Below, in pieces: positions 1-9,399 of a stretch of 64,000 bases of DNA; the stretch's first letter is position 1; the number at the start of each line of letters is the position of its first letter. Source of the stretch: Entoloma clypeatum (lineage: Eukaryota; Basidiomycota; Agaricomycetes; Agaricales; Entolomataceae); assembly GCA_963565915.1 (NCBI GenBank), contig OY751495.1, positions 3,410,001-3,474,000 on the forward strand, read 5' to 3'. The notes below the pieces were generated by a model that did no database searches, was not told the origin of the DNA, and was given only the letters and a program-made list of their open reading frames with translations. Both the position numbers and the translations under genes were made by a program.

Positions 1-1004
1 TCATCAAAGTCCATCACTGTATCAGCATCATAATCTTGGTGTTCCATCAGGAACAGGGAAGCTTTGTCCATTACCTCATTGTCAGGGGTTGAATATATCC
101 CCAGAATGTCTTCGGGGTATATGATGTTATTGACGTTTTGGAGGGTCTGGGACGTTTCCACAATGCCAAGAGATGTGACAACATTGCGCGCTACCTGCAT
201 CTCAGGGTACATCGACGGTTGATTAACCGGAGCACCTGTGAAGCGTTGCGCAGACATGTTTGTCATGCGATCGAGGAGTTCTCTCACACCAGCAGTCATG
301 ATATGTTCAGCTGGACTAAATGTCAACCGCGATTCAAGAGGAGGATGACGACGGGGGTCAGTCATCGGAGTAGAAGATTGTTGGGGGGGAATGACGCGTC
401 CTGAGCCTGTGACAGTGGTGAAGGGAGGTGTCGGCAGATTCATAGTCATTGCCAACGAAGCAACATGAGAGCAGCCGGCAGTGTTGCCTGCAGCAGCCTC
501 TTAGGCACACTGGGCCTTTTTCCAACTCCGCAATCCTTCCTTTTTGGGTACAAACGGCTGCTTCTTGTTTTGATCACCGGAATTGTTTGTCGGTGTCTCC
601 TTTGCCTTTCCTTTTCCTTTGTTCTGTTGATGAAGTTTGCCGGAATTCTGGTTTGACCCAGAAGCATCAGCAGGTCCTGGACCATTGCGCCAGCGGGGTT
701 CCTGTCCTTTCCGCTTGACAGCGGAGATCTTGTTGGCAGCCAGAAGTTGTGCTTCGGCTTGTACGCACATATGCTCTGCGATTACAATCTCTTCAACATC
801 TGCAAGTTTGAAAGTGTCTAACTTCCATTCTTTAGCCAGATGTGAACCAAGATGTTTCCACTTGGGAGGTAGATGGTGCACAGCAAGCATCCCTTGCAAT
901 TTAGGAGCAAAGGGGATCTTGTGCCCGTCGAGGCGTGCCAAGAGATCACGGAATTTAGAGAATTCTGGATGGGGGTCACCACCAGACAGGTGCCAATCGA
1001 GAGT
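1..1004 (-). pseudogene. Ty1/copia gag relic
   Basis: Read on the minus strand this stretch encodes a copia-type Gag (UBN2-like) segment. It has the same landmarks as the better-preserved Gag at 4918-6498: an LSGxDPxPE-like segment, LFARL/LLARL, then a KRKGQ(E/D)P basic patch leading into a Lys/Asn/Gln-rich tail. An in-frame stop near 501 interrupts the frame, and the same frame stays open from there to the window edge. The 5' part of gag is missing because the sequence joins an inverted copia 3' tail near 1004. It continues beyond the window start. It is a non-functional transposon fragment; the family call rests on similarity to the neighbouring copia copy. Confidence 0.75.
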
Positions 1005-1071
1005 AACTAAGAATCTGGGGAAAGTCCTCTTTAGCAAGTTTATCCCGTGCTTTGGATTACTAAAAAATTAG
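1005..1071 (+). pseudogene. Ty1/copia pol 3' end fragment
   Basis: This is the last ~20 codons of a copia pol gene. It matches, with a few substitutions, the C-terminus of the pol frame ending at 8919 (conserved NLG, KFIP and FGLLKN residues, then a stop). It is followed by the same short leader and a G-rich polypurine tract (1131-1137) just before the LTR at 1138. Only the tail survives, abutting a gag fragment of opposite orientation. Confidence 0.75.
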
Positions 1072-1137
1072 ACGAAAGAGTACCTACATGGGAAAAAGTA
1101 AAAATGTATTTAGAAGTATGTACTAAATATGGGGGGG

Positions 1138-1417
1138 TGTTGAAACTTTTCCATCACGTGACCTTAGACATCTTCAATTACATACTTGTTTGGTTGGTAC
1201 AAACAGTAGTACGGTATATAAGACCAGGAAACTGTCAATATCAACAAGTTGTCTCTTGACTCTTAACCAGCTCCATCGCTCTTACCAGCCTCAACCGCTC
1301 TCACCAGCCTCACCCTCTCCAATCCAAGTAAGTGACTAGAATGGTTAAGTAGAGTACTTCCACTGTAGCTGTGTTGCTCAGTACATCTGTGGCTAGCGCC
1401 CAGGTGGAACTTCAACA
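1138..1417 (+). repeat. Ty1/copia LTR (remnant copy)
   Basis: A 280-bp LTR bounded by the short inverted ends TGTTGAA and TTCAACA. It has a TATA-like box (GGTATATAAG) near 1212 and is clearly homologous to the LTRs at 4249-4559 and 8989-9257/15935-15977. It lacks the AGATT tandem block those two carry after their first 20 bases. It is preceded by a G-rich polypurine tract, as expected for a 3' LTR. No target duplication is recognisable, because both flanks are other transposon pieces. Confidence 0.85.
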
Positions 1418-1424
1418 CAGAGGT

Positions 1425-2860
1425 CTATGATGGTATAAATGTGTGCTTTGCCAGCAGTGGCTAAGAGGTCGGAGATGAGCGGAAGTGGGTATCGGTCCTT
1501 CTTGGTGATTTTGTTCAGGCCTCGGTAGTCAACACAAAGTCAGAGTGATCCATCTTTCTTTCAGATAAAGAGGATCAGAGCACTGTGAGGTGAACTAGAA
1601 GGTTGATGAAACCGATATTGAGATGCTCATTGATGAAGTCTTGGAGGAATCCAAGTTTGGATTGTGAGAGTGAGTACATCGGACCAATTGGAGGGGAAGT
1701 TCCTTCCTCCAAATTGATCTTGAGGTCATGGGGTCAGTGGGGTGCAAGGATGTCGGCTTTTTTCTTACTGAATACATCAGCAAAATTGTGGTATTCCTTG
1801 GGTATGCCAGAGAGGTCGGGAGCGTCATCGGAGACAGACACAGAATTAGCAGAGATGTCGGAGAGGTGAACGCGGAAAGCATATGCCCCAGGAGCTTTAC
1901 ATGCATGGAGATATGCAGCTGAGATACATGGTAATCTGTGGCAGGTCAGAGGTGTTCGGACTGAGCAGATCAGAGGTGCCCATTGGAGAGGGCGGACACT
2001 GCAGAGGTGGCAGAGCTGCCTCAGCAGTCGACATCAGAGTCGGACTCGGAGTGTCAGGTAACGTAGAATGGAATAAGATACTGCCCAATATCCAGTCAAT
2101 CAACGGATTGTAGCAGGTGAGCCAGTTGTGTCCTAGAATCAAATTACAAGACAAATCGAGGGTTGTCATGTAAAACGTGATGGTCAGAAGTTCACCAGAA
2201 CGGAATTGGAGAGGAAGATCAATAGATTGCATGATATAAGTATTTGAAGAATCATCAAAAAGTTTCAAAACCATAGGTGAAGAAATCAGAGTTGGAGATA
2301 AGTTTAAAGAAGAAATAAATCTGGTATCTGCAAAGCAATGTGTAGTGTTATGGTTGACAAACCCATGCAATGCTTAGGCAGAGAGGCTTAAGTAGCAAAG
2401 GCGGATACCAAGGTGATTGCTAGATCTGGGGAATACATGCAATGTATGTACCCTATATATACCTAGAAGGTCGAGTCATCTAGATGACTCTAGAGCGGTT
2501 CCGGTCTGACTCCAGAAGCGGACCCGGAGTAGGTGTCTATGGTAACTGCTGCGGCATGAGTCAGAGTATCTAAGTATAGTCCAATAAGTAACACGATGTC
2601 AAGGATGTGTGAGAGTAACCATCTAGATATGGTAACGATGACCATACTGTAGTGAGTAAGCGGAGGCTGGGGTCCGAATGATGTAAAAGTGAATAGTAAG
2701 TGTGAAACCAATAGATAAGATGAAACTGGCCATTAATCAGATAAGGCCTCTATGTCTTGTATCTTGTCTGAGCGATCAAATGCCATGGATAGCAAATCCA
2801 TAACATGTAGAACCAGAATCAATAAGAGTCTTTATCGGAAGAGAATTGGAAAAGATCAGA
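1425..2860 (-). pseudogene. Ty3/gypsy protease-RT relic
   Basis: Minus-strand remains of a gypsy pol. From about 2840 downward the frames show a retropepsin active-site motif (IDSGST), a second protease segment around 2100-2340 containing LGHNWL, and then the RT N-terminus, with [17 protein letters not shown] and YPLPLI at about 1430-1600. The frames are broken by stops and shifts, and the RT ends abruptly at the copia LTR boundary. About 390 bp between the two protease segments (2380-2770) does not read as pol; it contains a TATA-like sequence near 2452 and may be an insertion. The element is dead and belongs with the gag at 3000-4222. Confidence 0.7.
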
Positions 2861-2999
2861 GATACCAAATCAATACATAGAAAGTTTGGATTTGAGAGAG
2901 CAGACACATTGAGTCAGAGGGTTTCCAAAGATGCATGAAAGGAGTCAACACAATCCCCAGTACGTGCTGGAATCTGAGGACTGCTTACTATTTTTTTGA

Positions 3000-4222
3000 C
3001 TCAGTCATCTTCTCCAATTTGTCCTCAGCTTGGGCCGCATGGGCTTTTGCTTTGGCATTAGAAGATGATTCTTTTGAGCAGTCGGAAGCCTGATGACCAA
3101 CATTGCCACAAAACATGCATAAGTTATTGTCAAATCATGGTTGGCATTCTTGGGGGGTAATTTCCTGTCTTTGCCAAGTTTGTCAGAAAGGACGGATTTT
3201 GGAGAGGTAGATGACAATTTTTGTTGTTGTTGCGAGTTGGGTTTAGGCGATGAAGAGTTGTTGGAAGATGATGAAGCAGGGGTCTGTTTCTTGTCAGGTT
3301 TGTCGGATTTGTCAGATTTGTCAGACTTCGGAGTGGATTTGTTGGAGGAGCGTGATTTCTCATGTTGACATTCCCAGTAGTGGGCATCAATGTTATGGGC
3401 CATTATCTTCAACTCAGCCAGAGTCTTAGGTTTGGGGTAGGTCCCTAAAACATCTTTGATATGTTCCGCTAAACCAGTGTAGTACTGATATCGGAGTGCA
3501 CTGTCATCCCACTGTGTGCGAGTGGAAAGACGTTTGAAGTCCACATTGTAATGTAGGATCTTCTGATTGTCGTGCATCCAAAGATGATCCAGACTGTCCT
3601 CTGCTTCTCCCATTGGATCTATTGGTCTGAATTCGGATTGGAGGATATGCACAAAGGCAGACCAATCGTCCAACCAGACAGTGTTGTCATCAGATTCTCC
3701 CAAGAGGGTGGGCTCAAACCATTTGAGTGTGGTTCCTCGGAGGTACGACAGAGCAAAACTGACTTTGTTGTCATTGTTGTCAAAAGCAGGGTTGTTTTGG
3801 AAATACAGGGTGCATTGTGCGAGGAAACTGGTGAGCTTCTGAGAGTCGGAGCTGTCAAAAGTGTGGGGTTCCTTCAACTTCTTTCTCAGAGTCTTCGGAG
3901 TCTCTCTGTGTCGGAGCTCCTGCATCATAAGCATAATTGCTTCAGCAAGGTTTGGAGTTTGCTCACGATGGAAAGGATTGTTGTCATTGAAAGGAGAGGT
4001 CAGAGATTTATGAGAATGATGGGATCCTTCAGGAATTGGAGGTACCTGTGTCTGAGGTGTTTGGAGATGAGGTGTTGGAGATATGGGGTCAGGTTTGGGT
4101 GCAGATTCTTCTGTGGGAAAATCTTGGAACATATGTAGAAATGACATCCTGGTGTCCTGCAGATTTGAAGCTTCCGCTGCGGCTGCTGCTGTGTGGGAGT
4201 TCTGAGTGTTGCGGGCTGCCAT
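3000..4222 (-). pseudogene. Ty3/gypsy gag relic
   Basis: A largely open minus-strand gag frame starting at an ATG at 4222. It has an Ala/Ser-rich N-terminus, the retrotransposon-Gag core (KLTSFLAQC, YLRGTTLKWFEP, SAFVHILQSEF), a Lys/Ser/Asp low-complexity linker and a CCHC-type knuckle. The knuckle can only be read after a frameshift near 3130, so the ORF ends in a wrong-frame tail. The leader upstream of the ATG is cut after about 25 bases by the copia 5' LTR at 4249. It is in line with the protease/RT relic at 1425-2860, giving a decayed gag-pol with no LTR of its own recognised. Confidence 0.75.
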
Positions 4223-4248
4223 AACTGGAATTTGAAATACAGATAAGT

Positions 4249-4559
4249 TGTTGAAACTTTTCCATCACATAGATTAGATTAGATTAGATTACATCACGTG
4301 ACCATTTACACATCTTTGATTACATACTTATTTGGTTGGTACAAACAGTAGTACGGTATATAAGACCAGGAAACTGTCAATATCAACAAGTTGTCTCTTG
4401 ACTCTTAACCAGCTCCATCGCTCTTACCAGCCTCAACCGCTCTCACCAGCCTCACCCTTTCCAATCCAAGTAAGTGACTAGAATGGTTAAGTAGAGTACT
4501 TCCACTGTAGCTGTGTTGCTCAGTACATCTGCGGCTAGCGCCCAGGTGGAACTTCAACA
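4249..4559 (+). repeat. Copia 5' LTR
   Basis: Starts TGTTGAAACT and ends TTCAACA. It contains a short AGATT tandem run near 4270, CACGTGACC near 4297 and a TATA-like GGTATATAAG near 4356. It pairs with the split 3' LTR. The sequence directly after the LTR (GGTTATGGGCCCCGG) could be a primer-binding region, but no specific tRNA complement was verified. Confidence 0.9.
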
Positions 4560-4917
4560 GGTTATGGGCCCCGGATAGCAGAGGGACTTGGGAATGCTGG
4601 CAACAGCAAGTACCTGCCCACTCTACCCTGGTTGACAGGAGAACCGATCGCAAGATCTATGTTCTGAGTCATACTTCTTCACATATGAACCTGGGAACGT
4701 CATTACGACAAGTACCTGTCATGAAGTGTCCCTAAGGGGATTGATGTAGTACCCACCATGTGGAAACGTTGATTGTACCTCATACACTTCTGACAAAAAG
4801 GGTTTTTCCCACAACCGCTATTCCTGAAGGGAATATGTTATGAGGAATCATTTATTTGTTTTCTCTAAGAATCAAGAACATCACTGATTGGGAGAACTCC
4901 TTTTAGACTCATTCAAA

Positions 4918-6498
4918 ATGTCTACCTCTCGCTCCGCCCTCAACTCCATCGCCATCTTCAACGGCATCGACTACCAGAGTTGGGCCAAAAAAATGAAGTC
5001 GTACCTTCTCCATCAAGGAGTCTGGTGCCTCGTATCCGGCGACATTGCGCGCCCCGACATCGTGGACTTTACTGTCACGGTCTCCACCCCTGCCTCCGCC
5101 ACCTCAACGTCTGCGACTCAACCTCCAGTGGTCACCACTACCGTCGACCAACCCGCCTTCCACAAGGAAAGGAAGACCTGGATCAGGGACGACGACATGG
5201 CCCTAGGCTCCATCCGCCTCAAAGTCTCTGAGGCTATCAGGAGGCACATCAAGGACGCCAAAATCTCAAAAGACGCCTGGACGTTGTTGAAAGACGCATA
5301 TTCGAAAGTCTCCCCTGCCACCATATTTGGCGATTTCAAAGCCGCAGCCTCCTTCAAACTGTCTGGTCAGGACCCTGTACCGGAAATCGAGCGCCTTGGA
5401 TCACTCTTCGCTCGCCTCAGCGACTCAAAATTCGTTGTGCCTGATCTGATGCAGGCTATGATCCTGGCAAGTGCTATTCCTGATGCTTGGTCGTCCCTCT
5501 CCACCGCCCTCTTCCAGGTCTATGATGCCGACGACTTCACATGGCAGGCCGTCACCGACAGCATCGTTTCAGAGTACAGGTGCAAGTATGTGATAGGGTC
5601 TACTCAGGCGTCCAACGAGCAGGCCCGGAAAATCTCCAGGACTAAGCGAAAGGGGCAAGACCCCAAATGGGAAAAGCAAACAGCGCCGAGTACCTCGCAT
5701 AACAACACTGACGAGCAGACTAACTCGACCGACCCAAGTACCGCTTCTGAAAAGAAGAAGGGAAAGGGACGCTGGCACAACCAGAAGAAACGCGCCAACA
5801 ACACTGACAACGACTCCGACCACGCTGAGGAAATGGTCGAGTTTATTGCACTGGCCATTGAGCAAGCCCCTCGTCATCCTGCTCCCTGTCCCCTTCCTCC
5901 TCATCAACGTGCCCCTTGCCCTCTCCCACCTCATCATGCACACTCCTTCACCACCATAACCGGTCGTGGAAGGACTTCTTTTACCGTACAACCTGAGTCA
6001 GAAAAGATGCAGTCGCTCCTGCAACACATGAACCCGCCTCCTTCCCAGTACACCGGGCTTCCTTCCGGAAAGCCATCTGTGTGGAAAAAGAACGAGAGGG
6101 TGCGAAAACTCGCCCGAGAAGTCGGCGGACGACCCTCTGGGTTGAACCTTCGTATCTTGGATACCATCATCCCAGACATTGACGAGAGGCCAGCAAAACA
6201 GCATCGAGTTACTCCGCCATTAGACCAATCGCTGAAGATGATGGACATCGACCAGGAACGGATGGGGCCGGATGAGTTTGATTATGAGATAGAACTTGAC
6301 GGTCCGTCAAACCCTTTTCTTAAACCTTACCAAATGCGGAAAGCTAATTATGCCTCTCAACAGACGTATAATATATTAGCTAGTGCCACTACAGAGTGCG
6401 TAGATCACTTCAGCAGTGATCTACACAAAAAATATATTAAACATTTTGCCTCTTGCACAAACTGTAAGGAAAAGCGCCTCATTACCCTTCACCTATGA
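4918..6498 (+). CDS. Copia Gag polyprotein
   Basis: The ATG at 4918 is chosen because the upstream in-frame codons belong to the leader. The ~526-residue product begins with the copia Gag N-terminal motif (IFNGIDYQSWAKKMKSYL), followed by the UBN2-like core (WTLLKDAYSKV, a phenylalanine/LSGQDPVPEIERL stretch, LASAIPDAWSSL). The tail is basic and Ser/Asn/Lys-rich, with Pro/His-rich repeats around residues 315-345. No CCHC knuckle is visible; a C-x2-C pair (CTNC) near the end is all that remains. Gag packages the element RNA in cytoplasmic particles. The frame ends where the protease should begin, and the expected D-S/T-G motif is not found, so a frameshift around 6470-6480 is inferred. Confidence 0.8.
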   Translation: MSTSRSALNSIAIFNGIDYQSWAKKMKSYLLHQGVWCLVSGDIARPDIVDFTVTVSTPASATSTSATQPPVVTTTVDQPAFHKERKTWIRDDDMALGSIRLKVSEAIRRHIKDAKISKDAWTLLKDAYSKVSPATIFGDFKAAASFKLSGQDPVPEIERLGSLFARLSDSKFVVPDLMQAMILASAIPDAWSSLSTALFQVYDADDFTWQAVTDSIVSEYRCKYVIGSTQASNEQARKISRTKRKGQDPKWEKQTAPSTSHNNTDEQTNSTDPSTASEKKKGKGRWHNQKKRANNTDNDSDHAEEMVEFIALAIEQAPRHPAPCPLPPHQRAPCPLPPHHAHSFTTITGRGRTSFTVQPESEKMQSLLQHMNPPPSQYTGLPSGKPSVWKKNERVRKLAREVGGRPSGLNLRILDTIIPDIDERPAKQHRVTPPLDQSLKMMDIDQERMGPDEFDYEIELDGPSNPFLKPYQMRKANYASQQTYNILASATTECVDHFSSDLHKKYIKHFASCTNCKEKRLITLHL

Positions 6499-6499
6499 G

Positions 6500-8919
6500 T
6501 TTAAAGACTTCGCATACTATAGACCTCTCACGGTCAAGTGATTTGTCCAAACTGCAGCTAAAGGGAAGAAACTGGAAATATTAGGAGTTGGGGCCATTCC
6601 AGTACGGCATACCCTGAATGGGGAAATTAAAACCCATCTTCTCAGACCGGTATTCTACATTCCAGACATGGACACATGCCTATTGTCCCTAGGCGTCTTC
6701 CTTAACCATGGTTACAAAGTAGACGGGACTTGTGGAGAAATCAACATCTCCAAAGGGCTGAGCAAAATCCAGTTTTCACCCCACATCCTTGGTCAAACCA
6801 TTTACTGGTTAGACACTGAAATATGCTATGACCAGATCCATGTGATCTCAAGTGAAATCACTGTCGAAACATGGCACAAGCGCCTTGGTCACCCAAATGA
6901 TCAAGCACTCCGAAAGATTCCCACCAGTACCAAAGGGGTACCTGAGACACTAGTACATGAGAAATCACAGGAAAGTTGCACAGGTTGCCTCAAAGGGAAA
7001 ATGCCGAATCAGTCATATCCCAATTCGATGACAAGGGCAACCAAAGCCTTTGATCTGATCCATTCCAATCTCAAACAGATATCCACGGCATCATACCATA
7101 AATATAAATATTTCCTCACGTTTTTGGACGATTTCTCATCCCACGTCTGGGTTGTCTTGCTTAGAAAGAAGTTGGATGCCATCACGGCACTACGACAATT
7201 TCTTGCGATGATCCAGAATCAGTTCGCCGCCACTCCTAAAAAGTGGCGAGTTGATGGAGGTGGAGAGTTTGACGAATACAAGGATGTACTTGCTGATCAT
7301 GGAGTTCTGATCAACGTCACGCTCCCGTATCAGCACCAGCAGAACGGAAGAGCAGAACAGATAAATCGAACCTTGTGGGAGAAATCTCAGGCCTTGCGCT
7401 TCGACGCGTGCTTACCCCCTATGTGGTGGGAATTCTGTTTGGAACATGCAGCGTTTCTCTACAACAGAACCCCCATGCAGCGTCTCGAATGGAATATCCC
7501 TTACTTCAGGGTGACCAATGAGATCCCCGATATGTCAAGCATCAGAGTCTTCGGGTGTCAGGCATATGTGTATATCCCAAAGGAAAAACGTAGAAATTCC
7601 CTGGAGTCTAGATCTTGATTGATGATTTATCTCGGATCAAAACCAGGGGTCAAAGGTTACCGTTTCATGGATCCTGAGACTAATACAATTTTCATGGGTG
7701 GGAAAGCTATCTTTGATGAAAGCAAGTACCCTAGATGCCACATCGACCCTTTGCCAGAAAACCATCCAGAAATGGGAAACCCAGAACCGGCTGATGAGTT
7801 TGAGGACCTCATCCCTGGAAACGATGACAATGACAGTCATTACGAAAAACCTCACGACCCTGTTCCCACTGGACAGGATCACCCTGAATCAGGCGATGAC
7901 TTGCCATCTAGCGAGCCCGACGATGAACCGCAAGTACCCACTCCGGAACCCGAACAAGTACCAGATCGACCGATCAGGGAACGACGAGTTCGGAGAATGC
8001 CAGGTAGCATCTATGGGGAAGACACCCCTGCTTCTGATCTTGAAAAAATGGATCGAAGACGTAGATTAGGCAGTCAAACGGCATGGATGAACAATCTCCT
8101 AATGGAGGCAATCTCTATCCAAGCGGGCATCATCGAAATGTCACACAAAGATATATACTCTCTTCCAAACAAAGAAGATTGGTATGCGGCAGAACAAAAA
8201 GAGCTAGACATGCTCAAAAGCCGCAGGGTGATCACGGAGTTAGTACCCCTACCAACAGGGAGGAAAGCTCTAAGGAACAAATGGGTTTACAACAAAAAAT
8301 CCAACGGGCGTTTGAAAGCGCGCCTTGTCGCAAAAGTTCTCAATTTTCCGCAAATCCTACCAAACGCCATTTAGAAGTGGCAAGAGATATTTGCAGATAT
8401 TTGAAGGCAACAAAAGATTACGCGATCATGTATGATGGTGATTCTGGGAAAGGAATCTATGCATTTACAGACTCCAATTGGGCGTCAGACGAAAACACCA
8501 GAAAATCCACCACTGGTTACTTCATATCACTGGCATCTGGAGCAGTAACATGGGTTTCATCAGCGCAGAAAACCATTGCCCTCTCTTCCATGGAAGCAGA
8601 ATACATGGCACTATCAGATTGCAGTCGCGCAGTGACATGGCTTAGAAGCATGCTTGCCGAACTTGGGATGCAGATCGGATCAGTTCCGATCTATGGAGAC
8701 AACAATGGCTCTGTCTTTATTGCATCCAATCCTGTAACTGAGAAGCGGTCCAAGCACATCGACGTGCGATTCCACTTTGTCAGAGAAAAAGTATCCGAAG
8801 GGATTATTACGGTCAAATTCATCGAAGGAGTGAATAACCCTGCAGACCTTTTAACTAAGAATCTGGGGGAAATCCTCTTCAACAAGTTTATCCCGTACTT
8901 TGGATTACTTAAAAACTAG
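6500..8919 (+). pseudogene. Copia pol (protease-integrase-RNase H), internally deleted
   Basis: Pol continues from the protease C-terminus (YRPLTVK..., stop at about 6540) into integrase. The integrase zinc module (H-x3-H with CTGC) lies near 6870-7000, the core near 7040-7350 (VDGGGEF, QQNGRAEQINRTL), and the C-terminal segment runs to a TGA at 7616. The frame resumes at 7619 with the usual GYRFMDP region. RT starts (RKALRNKWVYNKK) but is cut near 8335-8345, where the sequence jumps to the end of the RT connection (SQFSANPTKRHLEV). The whole RT catalytic core with its YVDD box is therefore gone. RNase H follows (FTDSNWASDE, SSMEAEYMAL, YGDNNGS, KRSKHIDVRFHFVRE) to the stop at 8919. The integrase site read as IHSN, where the family usually has Asp, may also be damaged. 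Confidence 0.82.
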
Positions 8920-8988
8920 ACGAAGAAAGAGTACCTATATGAGAAAAAGTAAAAACATATTTAGAAGAATGTACTAAATATGGGGGGG

Positions 8989-9257
8989 TGTTGAAACTTT
9001 TCCATCACATAGATTAGATTAGATTAGATCACATCACATGACCATTTACACATCTTCGATTACATACTTATTTGGTTGGTACAAACAGTAGTACGGTATA
9101 TAAGACCAGAAAACTGTCAATATCAATAAGTTGTCTCTTGACTCTTAACCAGCTCCATCGCTCTTATCAGCCTCAACCGCTCTCACCAGCCTCACCCTCC
9201 CAAACCATGTAAGTGGCTAGAACGGTTAAGTAGAGTACTTCCGCACTGTAGCTGTGT
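8989..9257 (+). repeat. Copia 3' LTR, left part
   Basis: Starts TGTTGAAACT directly after a seven-G polypurine tract and matches the 5' LTR, with one fewer AGATT unit. It is broken after 9257 by the LINE. The last 15 bases (9243-9257, GCACTGTAGCTGTGT) are the left copy of the LINE target duplication. The remainder of the LTR is at 15935-15977. Confidence 0.92.
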
Positions 9258-9399
9258 CACCGCTTCTTGACTTGTTACCACGACGTGCACAGCCACATCC
9301 TGGTCACAATCTCTCTCGTTGTTGAGCCCCCCCGCTCCATCGTACCATCCGATCACCTTGCTATCGCTCTTCTAGGCGAAACACTCGACTCACTGCAAC

